Source: Chitinivorax sp. B (GTDB lineage: Bacteria; Pseudomonadota; Gammaproteobacteria; Burkholderiales; SCOH01). From it: DNA of 64,000 nucleotides. This document shows, in pieces, positions 1 through 9,400 of this stretch. Numbering within the stretch: the stretch's first letter is position 1; every line of letters begins with the position of its first letter. The position numbers and the translations under genes were made by a program. The stretch lies in the NCBI RefSeq assembly GCF_005503445.1, contig NZ_SCOH01000013.1, forward strand, positions 1-64,000, written 5' to 3'. A model generated the notes under the pieces. The model was not told where the DNA came from and made no database searches. It saw only the letters and a program-made list of their open reading frames with translations.

Positions 1-123
1 GGATTCCAATCCGCGTACGGATTCAACCAGTAATGCATCCTCACCCAGCGTGGTGGTGAGCTGGAACAGGCGGTCGGTCGCGGTGAATTGACCGAGCAAT
101 TGCTGGAACAGTGCGGTGAGCAT
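1..123 (-). CDS. VgrG-like type VI secretion tip protein, N-terminal fragment
   Basis: A 41-codon open frame starts with ATG at 123 and runs off the left edge of the window. The translation includes the segment RLFQLTTTLGEDALLVESV. This resembles the N-terminal beta strand of VgrG/gp27-like spike proteins, which typically read LxTPLGxDxLLxxxxxG. Full-length VgrG proteins form the puncturing tip of type VI secretion systems. Only the first strands are visible, so neither the full domain content nor any effector extension can be judged. No convincing ribosome binding site is seen. The identification rests on a short motif and is moderately confident. Confidence 0.5.
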   Translation of the reverse strand, partial: MLTALFQQLLGQFTATDRLFQLTTTLGEDALLVESVRGLES

Positions 124-677
124 GGATATGTGGTTTGAGTAATGCGAACGATTGAAATATTATGCCATGAGAATGGTTTGTATCCATCATTGCTTGGCAA
201 TTCAAATAGGTTACGGCCTTGGTTTTTGGTTCACCGTTACATGATGGATTGGCCAAATCGACATTGATATTTTACAACCGTCAACAAAACCCATTTGGTG
301 GTGTGGCGCAAACTTGCCATACCTTTGTACTGCCGCCCAACCAGAACCGCTTCACTGAGTTTTGTCAGTGGCTCTTGGAGCTTGTTCAATGTCTTATTAC
401 TTGATCGCAATCGGGGCTCATGTGCTACTTAATATCCTCATGTATCACACATGCACTTCGGTTTGTGCCGTGTGATATCGCCATGTTGGCGTTGCCCATT
501 ACTCGGCAGGTTGGTCAGCTTCATACTACGTTTACCTGACAGGAGCATGCTGGTCTCAAGTCTTTATAGCATGCAGCCTACTTTTGCTGATTCAGCTGTA
601 TGCTGGTGTCGGAATTCGCTGCATTGTGGTGCGCGCGCTACAATATTCTTTTCGCATAAATTGAATTGGATGGAGTC
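124..677. other. Intergenic region holding a MITE-like repeat
   Basis: This 554-base gap separates the divergent VgrG fragment and the DUF2059-type gene. It holds one copy of a dispersed inverted-repeat element at about 274-375. The rest is AT-rich without a credible gene. Open frames crossing it have no homologous features that I recognise. Confidence 0.5.
274..375 (+). repeat. MITE-like dispersed element, copy 1
   Basis: This ~100 bp segment is clearly related to the reverse complement of 51463-51560. Shared blocks include caacaaaaccc, gcaaacttg and aaccagaaccgcttc, in the same order and spacing. The ends are imperfect inverted repeats (about ccgtcaacaaaa against ttttgtcagtgg). No transposase is encoded. 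Size, inverted termini and two dispersed non-coding copies fit a miniature inverted-repeat element. The copy has diverged more than the one at 51.5 kb, suggesting an older insertion. Confidence 0.65.
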
Positions 678-1679
678 ATGGCAAAGAAGCCTTGGTCTGC
701 TTTACGTTCTGCTTTACTGGTTGCAACAACAGGTTTGTCGGTTTTGTTGGCCTCTTATGCTCATGCCGGTCAGGGGGCCAGTCCCGAACAGCTGCGTCAG
801 TTGTTTGAAGTGAGCCGTTCGGCCGATTTGGTCGATAAGGTGTTGGGGATGCTGGAGCAACAAAATGCTGCAACATGGCAAAACGAGCCAAACCCTGACA
901 AGCAGGCTGAAATGAAAACCAAGCATGAGCGGGTTGCTGCGGTGATTCGCGAGAACCTGAACTGGACCAAGTTGGAGCCAATGGCAATTGAGGTTTATCA
1001 GCGCCACTACGACGACAAGGAAGTGCAATCGGAAATCGCCTACCTGAGTACGCCGGCTGGAAAGGTCTGGTTGGATAAGGTTGCACCACTGATGGCAGAT
1101 TTGCTGCCACGTACAGTGGCATATATGGAAACGCGCTTTGATGAGATCCAAAAGCGTATCCTTGCCAACAAACCTGCGCCAACCCGTCGCCCAGTCAAGC
1201 CGAAGTTGCCGACAGATACGAAAGGGAAGACTGCTTACGCGTTGGTCAGTGAATTGTCAGTGCTGAGCTCAAAGCCACAGTTTGATGCGCGCATGGCTAA
1301 TCTTGAAAATGACATGTTAAGCAGCGTTGCCGCAGCAGCAGGTGGGGTAGATGATGAAACCCGCACCATGATCAAGAAGATTGCCAAGGAGCTGAAGCGT
1401 GAGGTGACCTTTGAGGAACTGAAGCCCATCATGGCCGATTCATTTGCCAGCCAGTTGAGTGAAGGCGAGATGAAGCTGTTGTTGGCCGATGTTCAACGAC
1501 CAGAGCGGAAAAACCAGATTCGCCAGCGTACACAGACCGAAACAGACCTGAACACCAAGCTGAATGAGCATTTGCGGACCAATGTACTGCCTTTGTTGAT
1601 GAAAGCAGCCTTGCCGGAAGCTGAACCTGCCGATGTGACGCCGTCGGATAATCCTCCTATGGCAAAGCCTGCTACGTGA
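678..1679 (+). CDS. Exported DUF2059-like protein
   Basis: This is a 334-residue exported protein. The ATG at 678 is preferred over an in-frame TTG at 666; a GGA lies about 7 bases upstream of the ATG. Residues 1-31 form a signal peptide (basic MAKK start, hydrophobic stretch, AHA cleavage site). Two similar helical segments follow, each with a pattern such as YLSTPAGKVWLDK or FASQLSEGEMKLLLA. This matches the DUF2059 family, in which 'F.s..E...l..F..s..G' recurs. A proline- and lysine-rich linker lies near residue 170. The tail is proline-rich. DUF2059 proteins have no established reaction. Family assignment is by motif recognition only. Confidence 0.6.
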   Translation: MAKKPWSALRSALLVATTGLSVLLASYAHAGQGASPEQLRQLFEVSRSADLVDKVLGMLEQQNAATWQNEPNPDKQAEMKTKHERVAAVIRENLNWTKLEPMAIEVYQRHYDDKEVQSEIAYLSTPAGKVWLDKVAPLMADLLPRTVAYMETRFDEIQKRILANKPAPTRRPVKPKLPTDTKGKTAYALVSELSVLSSKPQFDARMANLENDMLSSVAAAAGGVDDETRTMIKKIAKELKREVTFEELKPIMADSFASQLSEGEMKLLLADVQRPERKNQIRQRTQTETDLNTKLNEHLRTNVLPLLMKAALPEAEPADVTPSDNPPMAKPAT

Positions 1680-1737
1680 TGGAATCAATTGAGGATACAG
1701 GTGCTGGTATGTTGCCTGGTCCTCAATTTTTGGAGAG

Positions 1738-2553
1738 ATGGCCACGGATCGCTTGAGTCAATCCTCGGTGCTCATGACGGCATTACCCGCCCCGGAGTTA
1801 CGGCCCTGGATCAGTCACTATTGGCTGAGTTTACACAATCTGGCAGAAGCTTATGCGGTTTTGCCGGACGGAGCAGTGGACTTGGTCATCAAGATTTCAC
1901 CATATGAGGCAACGGCTTGGTTGTACGGTTGCACCACGCAGCCAGTGGACGTCGCACTATCTCGTGGTTGTCACTATCTCGGTGTACGGTTTCAGCCTGG
2001 CCAGAGCAGGCATTTTATTGATGTAACTGCAGCAGAGTTGACCAATCATGCTGTGCCGGCTGCTGGTTTGCTGCGAGTGTTGATGGATATGGATACTTGG
2101 GCATGCCGACCGTGTGATTGGTTTACCCAGTTGAATCAGTTCTTCAGTCAATACCTGTCGTTGTATGCGCCCAAGATGAGCCGTATCGATGACGTAATCC
2201 GCTTGATCCGGCAAAGACAAGGGATTGTTGGTCAAGCTGAGATGGCTGACATATTTACCAGAAGCCCCAGGCAACTGGAACGGGTGTTTCTTGAAACAGT
2301 GGGTATCTCAAGCAAGTTGTTTACATTGATTGCCCGCTTTCATCATGCCAGCAGGTTGATCAAACAATATCCCAATACACCGTTTGCTGGTCTTGCTGCG
2401 ATGGCTGGTTATGCTGACCAGGCGCATATGGCGCGTGATTTCCGGCGGTTGGCGGGTGTGACGCCCACACAGTTCCGTCAACATGTCGTAATTGTTCAAG
2501 ACTTGGCAGATGCCACCACTGATACTGACCTCGTGACACATATCACTCATTGA
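1738..2553 (+). CDS. AraC-family transcriptional regulator
   Basis: A 271-residue DNA-binding regulator. The N-terminal ~150 residues resemble the sensor domain often called DUF6597 (PWISHYWL, LPDGAVDLVI, GVRFQPG). Residues ~160-260 carry the two helix-turn-helix motifs of AraC/XylS proteins, including MAGYADQAHMARDFRRLAG, the typical second HTH (GF.DQ.H..R.FR...G.TP..FR). GGAG lies just ahead of the ATG at 1738. The stop is only 9 bases from the next gene, a VOC-fold protein, so the two are probably co-transcribed and the regulator may control its partner. No effector is evident. Confidence 0.85.
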   Translation: MATDRLSQSSVLMTALPAPELRPWISHYWLSLHNLAEAYAVLPDGAVDLVIKISPYEATAWLYGCTTQPVDVALSRGCHYLGVRFQPGQSRHFIDVTAAELTNHAVPAAGLLRVLMDMDTWACRPCDWFTQLNQFFSQYLSLYAPKMSRIDDVIRLIRQRQGIVGQAEMADIFTRSPRQLERVFLETVGISSKLFTLIARFHHASRLIKQYPNTPFAGLAAMAGYADQAHMARDFRRLAGVTPTQFRQHVVIVQDLADATTDTDLVTHITH

Positions 2554-2562
2554 GGGGGCATC

Positions 2563-2925
2563 ATGAAACTCTGGTCTGGTGTGATTACTGACAAGGTGCA
2601 AGCATCAAGGGATTTTTACGTCAAATTGTTCGGTTGTGAGGTGGTATTTGATACCGAGTGGTTTGTGTTGCTACAGCTGGGTGGTGGAGAGATCGGCTTT
2701 TTGCAATCAGGCCACGAATCGCAAGCACCTATTTTCCAGTCAGCATTTCAGGGGCAGGGTATGTGGGTTGCCATCGATGTTGAAGATGTCGATAGGGAGC
2801 ATGAGCGCATTCGGTCGCTTGGGATGTCAATTGAAGTGCCAATTCGAGATGAGCCATGGGGAGATCGCCATTTTGTGGTGATTGACCCGAATGGGATTGG
2901 TGTGGATGTTGTGCAGCGTCGATAA
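2563..2925 (+). CDS. VOC (glyoxalase/bleomycin resistance) family protein
   Basis: A 120-residue single-domain protein with the paired beta-alpha-beta-beta-beta fold of the vicinal oxygen chelate superfamily. The pattern is visible as FYVKLFGCEVVFDTEWFVLLQ near the start and HFVVIDPNGIGVDVVQ at the end; the terminal DPNGI.v is diagnostic. A GAGGGGG sequence precedes the ATG at 2563. Members bind a divalent metal and act on very different substrates (glyoxalase, dioxygenase, drug-binding), so the reaction cannot be stated. It follows the AraC regulator by 9 bases and is probably its operon partner. Confidence 0.8.
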   Translation: MKLWSGVITDKVQASRDFYVKLFGCEVVFDTEWFVLLQLGGGEIGFLQSGHESQAPIFQSAFQGQGMWVAIDVEDVDREHERIRSLGMSIEVPIRDEPWGDRHFVVIDPNGIGVDVVQRR

Positions 2926-3038
2926 GGGAAACGGGGCCGCTGCTATTCAGGCTGAAGGGAGTTGGGTACCATTCGGCTCGCGTTTGGGTAGCGCAAATCG
3001 TTTCCCTACCCGACCTTTCCTTTATGACACCTTGAGTG

Positions 3039-3782
3039 ATGATGACTGTGGCACGATCCAGCCTGCCTTTAGAGCGTATTTTGCAATCCCAGGGATTTGG
3101 AAGCCGAAAATCATGCCGGCAACGCATTGCTGCCGGTGAGGTCACTGTCAACGGGGTAGCATGTGATAATCCACAGGCGCTCTTTGAACTGGAAGATTTG
3201 CAATTTGAGATTGATAGCGTGGCATGGACTTATCAAGATCAGGTCTACCTGATGTTGCATAAGCCTGCAGGCTACGAATGCTCACGAAATCCTCAGCATC
3301 ATCCGTCAGTGCTCGGATTGCTGCCGGCACCGGTGGTGGCTCGCGGTGTGCAATGTGTAGGGCGTTTGGATGAGGATACGACAGGTCTGCTGTTGTTGAC
3401 TGATGACGGCGCATGGTTGCATGCGTTGACCCATCCGCGCCGACATGTTCCCAAGCGCTATTTCGCCCGGTTACGGCATGAACTTTCCGATGACATGTTG
3501 ATGGGGCTGCGACAAGGCGTGCTACTGCATGGTGAAACCGAGTTGTTGGCCGCACGGGATGCAGCGCGAGTGGATACGAATGTCCTGGCATTGACGATTG
3601 AGCAGGGCAAGTATCATCAAGCCAAACGAATGGTGGCTGCGGTGAGCAATCGGGTTGATCAATTGCATCGTGATGCAATTGGTTGCTTGCAGCTGGGCGA
3701 TTTACCGGAAGGGCAATGGCGTTTTCTGAGCAACGTAGAGCGGGATTTGGCTCAGCAAGATCCGGCAATCGCTACTGGCTAA
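3039..3782 (+). CDS. rsuA: RsuA-family 16S rRNA pseudouridine synthase
   Basis: About 247 residues. An N-terminal S4 RNA-binding domain (LERILQSQGFGSRKSCRQRI) is followed by the RsuA-type catalytic domain. This contains GRLDEDTTGLLLLTDDG, in which the aspartate after GRL is the catalytic residue of pseudouridine synthases. RsuA makes pseudouridine 516 in 16S rRNA, and the length and motif fit RsuA better than the longer RluB/RluE/RluF group. Start candidates are GTG 3036, ATG 3039 and ATG 3042; the ribosome binding site does not decide between them. The gene ends 2 bases from the convergent small unknown gene. Confidence 0.82.
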   Translation: MMTVARSSLPLERILQSQGFGSRKSCRQRIAAGEVTVNGVACDNPQALFELEDLQFEIDSVAWTYQDQVYLMLHKPAGYECSRNPQHHPSVLGLLPAPVVARGVQCVGRLDEDTTGLLLLTDDGAWLHALTHPRRHVPKRYFARLRHELSDDMLMGLRQGVLLHGETELLAARDAARVDTNVLALTIEQGKYHQAKRMVAAVSNRVDQLHRDAIGCLQLGDLPEGQWRFLSNVERDLAQQDPAIATG

Positions 3783-3783
3783 A

Positions 3784-4245
3784 TCAGGCCACAGCTGCCA
3801 TTGGAAGCGATGTCATGCGTTTTGCGGATCGCTTCACACGTAAAATCACGTCTACTTTGCCGGTATGTAAAGCACGATGCAATGCATTGAAAAAAGCGGT
3901 GTCGATGACAAACCCCGCTGAGCCTGTATGTTTGGCACTCCCATCAAGCAGAAAGAAGGCTGAACGGTGGCGAATGGCCTCGCGGGTGGCCAAATCCGCA
4001 GCCACAATGCGTACACGTTTTGCCATTTGAACTGTATCAAGTCTGTCAGCCCGCCCGCGGTGAATACGATAAGCCGAGGATAAGACACAATGTCGTGCAG
4101 CCTGATCGCGATCAGTCAATTCACCATTCAGTAGAAACTGATAAGTGCCCGCAGGTAGCATCGCACCCAAGGTGCTGGGCTTCAGCTGATAACGAGTGCC
4201 ATTCCAGATCAGGTGTTGACCTTCTAGTTCCATATTGATTGGCAT
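3784..4245 (-). CDS. Conserved-looking protein of unknown function
   Basis: A 153-residue protein I do not recognise. The frame could open at 4341, but AAGGAAGGA six bases upstream of the ATG at 4245 makes that the likely start (MPINMELEGQHLIWNGTRY). There is no signal peptide or membrane segment. The central part is basic, and the middle contains IRHRSAFFLLDGSAKHTGSAG. It is convergent with the rsuA-like gene, with one base between the two stops. No function can be proposed. Confidence 0.55.
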   Translation of the reverse strand: MPINMELEGQHLIWNGTRYQLKPSTLGAMLPAGTYQFLLNGELTDRDQAARHCVLSSAYRIHRGRADRLDTVQMAKRVRIVAADLATREAIRHRSAFFLLDGSAKHTGSAGFVIDTAFFNALHRALHTGKVDVILRVKRSAKRMTSLPMAAVA

Positions 4246-4723
4246 GTCAAATCCTTCCTTTACTTCTGGGTGATGCCTGCATTGATGCAAGGTTGCCAAT
4301 ACTGTTTGCAACGACGGTTGCAAGAGTCGCCGTGCAACCATGCTGGTGGCATCCTAACAAGAAGCTTGAGCGACGGATAGCAAAAATTAACTATCTTTAA
4401 TGTAATGGTACTTGCCAAAACACACGCGACATGCATAGAGATGCGGGGGTGCGCAACAATGAATTCAGTCGTTCTTTAAGTGGTACGTTGACAACATGAT
4501 CACCCATCAAGTCTGAACCATGACTGAAGCCACATGCGTTGTAGCGGTGCTGGCGTTAGCTTCAAACAGGGTGTGTGCAGGTTATTTACAAAAAAGTCTG
4601 GGGAATTTGATCAAGCTGAAGGGATGACTGTGGCCTTGATCTGCAGCCGGTAGGTTTCGTACAACGTCTCTGGCTATGCTGGATTACATTGTAAGGCTGA
4701 TACTCACCCATTAAGGGCAAGTC
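4246..4723. other. Intergenic region without recognised features
   Basis: This 478-base gap lies between two minus-strand genes. It presumably includes the promoter of the small unknown gene. I see no credible open frame, no strong hairpin with a T tract and no repeat. Confidence 0.4.
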
Positions 4724-5290
4724 TTAGTTAGGTGACGGGTAAGGCTGTTCGACGGGCAGTAAGGCCCGGGCCTCAGCTGGCTGACCGGACGCAACAAGGT
4801 GGTGAATACGATGTGCTAATGGCGTGACATCGGTTATTTGCTGAATCCATTGGTTGACATAGCGAACTACGGCGTCTCCACTCAGACCGATCTGGATGGC
4901 CCGGTATGGCTGTGGCTCAAGTAATAGATTGCGCTCCGGATCCCACTGGATTCGTACTGGCTTGCTGTGCTTATATGCAATCCATTCTTCAGGTGTCATG
5001 GATTCCGGTGGATGGCTCAGACAGCTATTGGCCAGCGCCCATTCGAACCCTTCGCGGGTGATATCGATTGCCAGAATCCTGGCTTGGCCTTCGTCTTTGA
5101 ATCCCCAACCAGCGCGATACATCATCCATAGGAAGGATGGTTTGATCCATGTCATCCGCTCCATCTTGAACGGCGGCGAGATGAAGGTACCTTTGTCTAG
5201 TGCAGTATCGGCAATGTGATGTGAATAGGCTTGATAGACACGAATGGTCTGGTCGTCAAAGGCAGCACGAATTTGCTGTTCGGCAGGCAC
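4724..5290 (-). CDS. DUF4291 family protein
   Basis: A 188-residue cytoplasmic protein. It begins at a GTG (5290) with the sequence QQIRAAFDDQTIRVYQAY, followed by MERMTWIKPSFLWMMYRAGW and ILAIDITREGFEWAL. All three are hallmark blocks of DUF4291. The family is widespread in bacteria and fungi with no established activity. The gene lies downstream of rapA on the same strand, separated by a strong hairpin, so it is probably transcribed separately. Confidence 0.8.
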   Translation of the reverse strand: MPAEQQIRAAFDDQTIRVYQAYSHHIADTALDKGTFISPPFKMERMTWIKPSFLWMMYRAGWGFKDEGQARILAIDITREGFEWALANSCLSHPPESMTPEEWIAYKHSKPVRIQWDPERNLLLEPQPYRAIQIGLSGDAVVRYVNQWIQQITDVTPLAHRIHHLVASGQPAEARALLPVEQPYPSPN

Positions 5291-5332
5291 TGTAATATGT
5301 CTTCAATCAGTTGATTGTGGTGTATGGAAAGC

Positions 5333-5352
5333 CCGCCCAGCAAGCTGGGCGG
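5333..5352 (-). terminator. Hairpin terminator-like element after rapA
   Basis: A perfect 9-bp inverted repeat (ccgcccagc / gctgggcgg, 2-base loop) lies 17 bases past the rapA stop. On the minus strand it is followed by gctttcc, only weakly T-rich. It could be a weak intrinsic terminator. Confidence 0.55.
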
Positions 5353-5368
5353 TTTACATGGATTGTAA

Positions 5369-8224
5369 TCAGGCTGCAATGATCACACGAATGGCTTCCA
5401 AGCGAAGCTGCGCATTATCAATTGCTGTTTGCAACTGTTCTTTTTCCTGCACCAGAAAATCGATCTCAATTTGCGGTACGCTTGGGTTGACTGCACGCAA
5501 TGCTTTCATGCGGGCAATTTCACCATCTTGTGCATGGTTGAGCGCTGCTGTAGCTTGCTTGATCAGCTTGGGTAAATCAGTCTCTACCTTGCGTTCGGTC
5601 ATTTCCAGTATTTGTCGGATCTGCGCTTGTTGCAGACGCAGAATCTCGTTGACCACCTTACGTTCGACACCCACCCGTTCGCAGCCACGTAGGCGAATAT
5701 CCAACTCAACATCACGACCATTTGGATCAATTACGTTACGCAGCAACATTGGTGGTAGAAAGCGACCGGCACGCAAATGTTTGGGTGCTGAACATTGAAC
5801 GGTATACAAAGTTTCCACCATAACGGTGCCAGCCTTGATACGTGGTGACTGCATCACACTGACCACAGCATTGCCGTGTTGGCTTTCACGCATCCAGTCC
5901 AGCGCAGCGCGCACCATGGGGTGCTCCCATGTCAGGAACTGCACATCCTCACGTGACAGCGCCATGTCACGGTCGAACGTGACCAGTGTGCCTTCATCTT
6001 CCAGCGTGGGCAGATGTGGGATCAGCATGTTCTCACCGGGCTCAAGTTTCAGCACATGTCGAGAATGCTCTTCTACATCGACCCCAATGGCGCCGAAGAA
6101 GGTTTCCATGAACGCATCCAGATGACTCATGTCCTCTTCTTCAAGGATTTGCTCACATAGTTCGTCTGCAGCTGGCTGGCGGCAAGAATTCAATTCCAGC
6201 AGGCGATCACGGCCTTGCTCCAGCTCGGCCGTCAGGTGTTCATTCAGTTTTTGGCTCTGCGCAATGAGCTTGCCGATAGCATCAGTATTGGTTGGTTCGA
6301 ACAGGGCAGCCAGCAGTTTTTCCTCCACCACTTCATAGAGTGTGTGGCCTGCGGGGCAAGTAGTGCGCAATGCATCGATCCCTTCGTGCATCCAGCGTAG
6401 CAATGCATGTTGAGCGGTATGCTCGAAATAAGGGATGTGCAGGTTGATGGTTTCCGTTTGTCCGATACGATCCAGACGTCCAATACGCTGCTCCAGCAAA
6501 TCTGGTGACAATGGGATGTCGAACAACACCAGGTGGTGGGCGAATTGGAAGTTACGACCTTCCGAACCAATTTCTGAGCACACCAAAGCCTGTGCACCTT
6601 CCACCGGGTCGGCAAAATAGGCCGAAGCACGGTCGCGGTTGGTCAGACTCATGCCTTCATGGAATACGCCGGTACGCAGGCCTTCCAGTCGCAGCTTTTC
6701 TTCCAGGTCGATCGCAGTCAATGCACGGTGACAGATGATCAGTACCTTTTGCCCGCGCAGTTCTTCTTTCAGCAACTTGACCAACCAATTGACCCGTGGG
6801 TCGAACTTCAGCCAGTCTTCGTCTGCCAGCATTTCCGGGTAGAGCAGCGGATTGATTTCTTCCAGTGCGGCAAGGCCCAATTCGTATTTGATGGGCAGCG
6901 TCATCGGGTAGGTATGTACATCCCGACCGGGAAAGCCTTTGACCGTGGCGCGTGTGTTACGGAACAGCAATCGGCCGGTACCATGACGGTCAATCAGGTT
7001 GCTCAGTACGGTGTCGCGAGCCTGTGTGCGCTCGTCGTCCGATATCAATGGGTCTGCAAGCAAGTCGATGAGTGGTAACTGGTCTTCATCGACAAAATCT
7101 GACAATTGGCTATGCCATTCTGATGGCAGCAAGTCATTATCCAGAATGGCCTGGGCTGCTTCTGCCAGCGAGACGAAATTGGCTTCTTCTTCCAAAAATG
7201 CCGAGAAGTCGTAAAAACGATCAGGATCCAGCAGGCGAAGACGCGCAAAATGGCTAGCTTGGCCCAATTGCTCAGGTGTGGCTGTCAATAACAACACCGA
7301 TGGTGTTTCACGTGCCAACTTCTCGATGGCAGCGTATTCCTTGCTGACATGATGCTCTTCCCAGATCAGATGATGGGCTTCATCGACTATCATCATGTCC
7401 CAGCCTGCTGCCAGGGCCTGTTCCAGCCGCTTGGGTTTTTTCGCCATCAGGTTGGTCGATACCAACACGATGTTTTCAGCTTCAAACGGGTTATCTTCCG
7501 TTTCGTCAAATTCGACACAGCGTTCCTCGTCGAACAGCGACACATGCAAATTGAATCGGCGCAGCATCTCTACCAGCCACTGGTGCTGCAGTGCTTCTGG
7601 TACTACGATCAACACTCGGCTGACGCGCTCGGTCAGCAATTGCTGCGAAAGGATCAAGCCAGCTTCAATTGTTTTACCCAAACCGACTTCATCTGCCAAT
7701 AGCACACGGGGTGCGGCACGATTGGCAACCTCTCGTGCGATATACAACTGATGGGGGATCAGGCTGGTACGTGGGCCACGCAACCCGGTCAGGGGTGATT
7801 GTTCCAGTTCGTGCAGATGCTTGAGCGTTTCATAGCGCAGATAGAACCATTTCTCCCGGTCAAGCTGACCATTGAATAGCCGTTGCTGGGGTTGACTGAA
7901 CTGCAAATAGTGGTCCAGATCACCTTCAGGCAGTTCGACCGGCTTACCGGCACGGGTACCAATGTAGGTCAGCAAGCCAGCACTTTCAGTGACATCCTGA
8001 ATACTGATTTTCCAACCGAAGCGCGTACTGACAGTATCACCAGCATTGAAGTGCACGCGTGTCAGCGGGGCATTGTTACGGGCATAAACGCGGGTTTCGT
8101 CGGAGGCGGGAAAGCCAATTCTCACCAGACGGAGGTCGCATTCGATGACAACACCGAGACCCAGCTCGGTTTCGGTGTCGCTGATCCAGCGTTGACCGGG
8201 TACGAAAGTTTGCATGTTGGGCAT
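5369..8224 (-). CDS. rapA: RNA polymerase-associated ATPase RapA
   Basis: A 951-residue SWI2/SNF2 ATPase, close to the ~968 residues of E. coli RapA. RapA binds RNA polymerase and recycles stalled or post-termination complexes. Recognisable blocks are: N-terminal GQRWISDTETELGLG; Walker A region LADEVGLGKTIEAG; DEAHH Walker B; LLLTATPEQLG (motif III); and the C-terminal helicase lobe GSEGRNFQFAHHLVLFD with QRIGRLDRIGQ (motifs V/VI). The C-terminal coiled region is conserved (PVGTL-like, LEALRAVNP-like). Either ATG 8224 or ATG 8215 could start translation; neither has a strong ribosome binding site. Confidence 0.95.
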   Translation of the reverse strand: MPNMQTFVPGQRWISDTETELGLGVVIECDLRLVRIGFPASDETRVYARNNAPLTRVHFNAGDTVSTRFGWKISIQDVTESAGLLTYIGTRAGKPVELPEGDLDHYLQFSQPQQRLFNGQLDREKWFYLRYETLKHLHELEQSPLTGLRGPRTSLIPHQLYIAREVANRAAPRVLLADEVGLGKTIEAGLILSQQLLTERVSRVLIVVPEALQHQWLVEMLRRFNLHVSLFDEERCVEFDETEDNPFEAENIVLVSTNLMAKKPKRLEQALAAGWDMMIVDEAHHLIWEEHHVSKEYAAIEKLARETPSVLLLTATPEQLGQASHFARLRLLDPDRFYDFSAFLEEEANFVSLAEAAQAILDNDLLPSEWHSQLSDFVDEDQLPLIDLLADPLISDDERTQARDTVLSNLIDRHGTGRLLFRNTRATVKGFPGRDVHTYPMTLPIKYELGLAALEEINPLLYPEMLADEDWLKFDPRVNWLVKLLKEELRGQKVLIICHRALTAIDLEEKLRLEGLRTGVFHEGMSLTNRDRASAYFADPVEGAQALVCSEIGSEGRNFQFAHHLVLFDIPLSPDLLEQRIGRLDRIGQTETINLHIPYFEHTAQHALLRWMHEGIDALRTTCPAGHTLYEVVEEKLLAALFEPTNTDAIGKLIAQSQKLNEHLTAELEQGRDRLLELNSCRQPAADELCEQILEEEDMSHLDAFMETFFGAIGVDVEEHSRHVLKLEPGENMLIPHLPTLEDEGTLVTFDRDMALSREDVQFLTWEHPMVRAALDWMRESQHGNAVVSVMQSPRIKAGTVMVETLYTVQCSAPKHLRAGRFLPPMLLRNVIDPNGRDVELDIRLRGCERVGVERKVVNEILRLQQAQIRQILEMTERKVETDLPKLIKQATAALNHAQDGEIARMKALRAVNPSVPQIEIDFLVQEKEQLQTAIDNAQLRLEAIRVIIAA

Positions 8225-8560
8225 GAGGAAATGAATCTTGCGATGGTACTAAATCTGAGCAATCTCTTCACCAAAATTGGTCCAAATGCTTGGAAAATCA
8301 AGCACCATTTTGGTTCACATGCAAAGTTTGCATTGACCCGTGGAGCAACTTGGCATCAGAGGAGGCAAGTGAATCGGGCTGCCATTTTACACGGCATTGT
8401 TTTGGCTTGGTATTTTCCTTCCTGCTTCTGGCTGGGCGCCACGCAATCTCCTGGGAGCTGACATTTAGTGAAGTTTAGGCAAAGCCGATTGCTCGAAGTT
8501 ACCGTTGCGCTTCTTATCGATTTCGTAAATTCAGATAGCCATATTGGCAGATTGTAATTG
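8225..8560. other. Divergent intergenic region between rapA and cysC
   Basis: This 336-base gap must contain the promoters of both divergent genes. I see no specific motif that I would commit to, and the short open frames crossing it look spurious. Confidence 0.4.
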
Positions 8561-9229
8561 ATGGATACAACAAGTCGGCAATTAGTGGCTTCAGGCGAAG
8601 CTACTCATGATCAGCAGTGTGTAAGCAATGTGTTTCAGCAATCCCTGACGGTTACCCGTGGGGATCGTGAGCGCCTCAAGGGACACCGTGGTCGAGTGGT
8701 CTGGTTCACGGGATTGTCTGGCGCTGGGAAGTCCACACTTGCCAATGCGCTTGAGGTCGCACTTCACGAAAATGGATTGCATACCTATGTGTTGGATGCT
8801 GACAACATACGTCAAGGACTAAACAAGGATCTGGATTTTTCTAATGCAGATCGAGCGGAGAACGTTCGTCGGATCGCCGAGGTTGCCCGACTTATGATGG
8901 ATGCTGGATTAATCGTCTTGGTGGCACTCATCTCACCATTCCGAAGGGATCGTGAACTGGCTAAGGGACTGATTGGGATAGAGGACTTTTATGAGGTTTA
9001 TGTCAGCACATCGCTTGATATTTGTGAAAAGCGAGACGTGAAAGGCCTTTATAAAAAGGCCCGTACAGGCCAGCTAACCAATCTTTCTGGTGTGCAAAGT
9101 ACTTATGAAGCACCGGATGCGCCTGCTCTGGTCCTGGATTGTGGGCAACTGTTGTTGTCGGATGCGATGAACATTTTGCTTGAGAATTTGGGTGTCAACC
9201 TGCAGGGAGGGGTAATGATAGGAGGCTGA
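8561..9229 (+). CDS. cysC: Adenylylsulfate kinase
   Basis: A 222-residue kinase that phosphorylates adenosine 5'-phosphosulfate to PAPS in assimilatory sulfate reduction or sulfation. The P-loop GLSGAGKST is at residues ~51-59. It is followed by DADNIRQGLNKDLDFS, RAENVRRIAEVARL and SPFRRDRELAK, the standard CysC blocks that bind APS. The first ~35 residues precede the core and are poorly conserved. The start is taken as ATG 8561, one codon after a TTG. A sulfate transporter operon lies 1.7 kb downstream, consistent with a role in sulfur metabolism, but other genes intervene. Confidence 0.93.
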   Translation: MDTTSRQLVASGEATHDQQCVSNVFQQSLTVTRGDRERLKGHRGRVVWFTGLSGAGKSTLANALEVALHENGLHTYVLDADNIRQGLNKDLDFSNADRAENVRRIAEVARLMMDAGLIVLVALISPFRRDRELAKGLIGIEDFYEVYVSTSLDICEKRDVKGLYKKARTGQLTNLSGVQSTYEAPDAPALVLDCGQLLLSDAMNILLENLGVNLQGGVMIGG

Positions 9230-9400
9230 TTACAATCAGATGAACAAAATCTCAATTTTCAACATATTATTTTTTGGAATAAATAAATCATTGTAAATAA
9301 TTTATTGTTATGTTGAGTGCCTGTTATTGTCTTACCTTCTTTATGATTGGCGTTTTGTCCTGACCCGGCATGTACGCATTAGGTAATGAGGGAGAAGGCG

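Noticed and set aside
41-256. 71-residue minus-strand open frame at the left edge
   Set aside because: It overlaps the VgrG-like start in another frame and has no recognisable features.
676-1182. Long minus-strand open frames over the DUF2059 gene
   Set aside because: They are antisense to a well-supported gene and show no protein features of their own.
3148-3768. Minus-strand 206-residue open frame over the rsuA-like gene
   Set aside because: Antisense shadow of a gene with clear S4 and catalytic motifs; composition is proline/histidine-rich as expected for such shadows.
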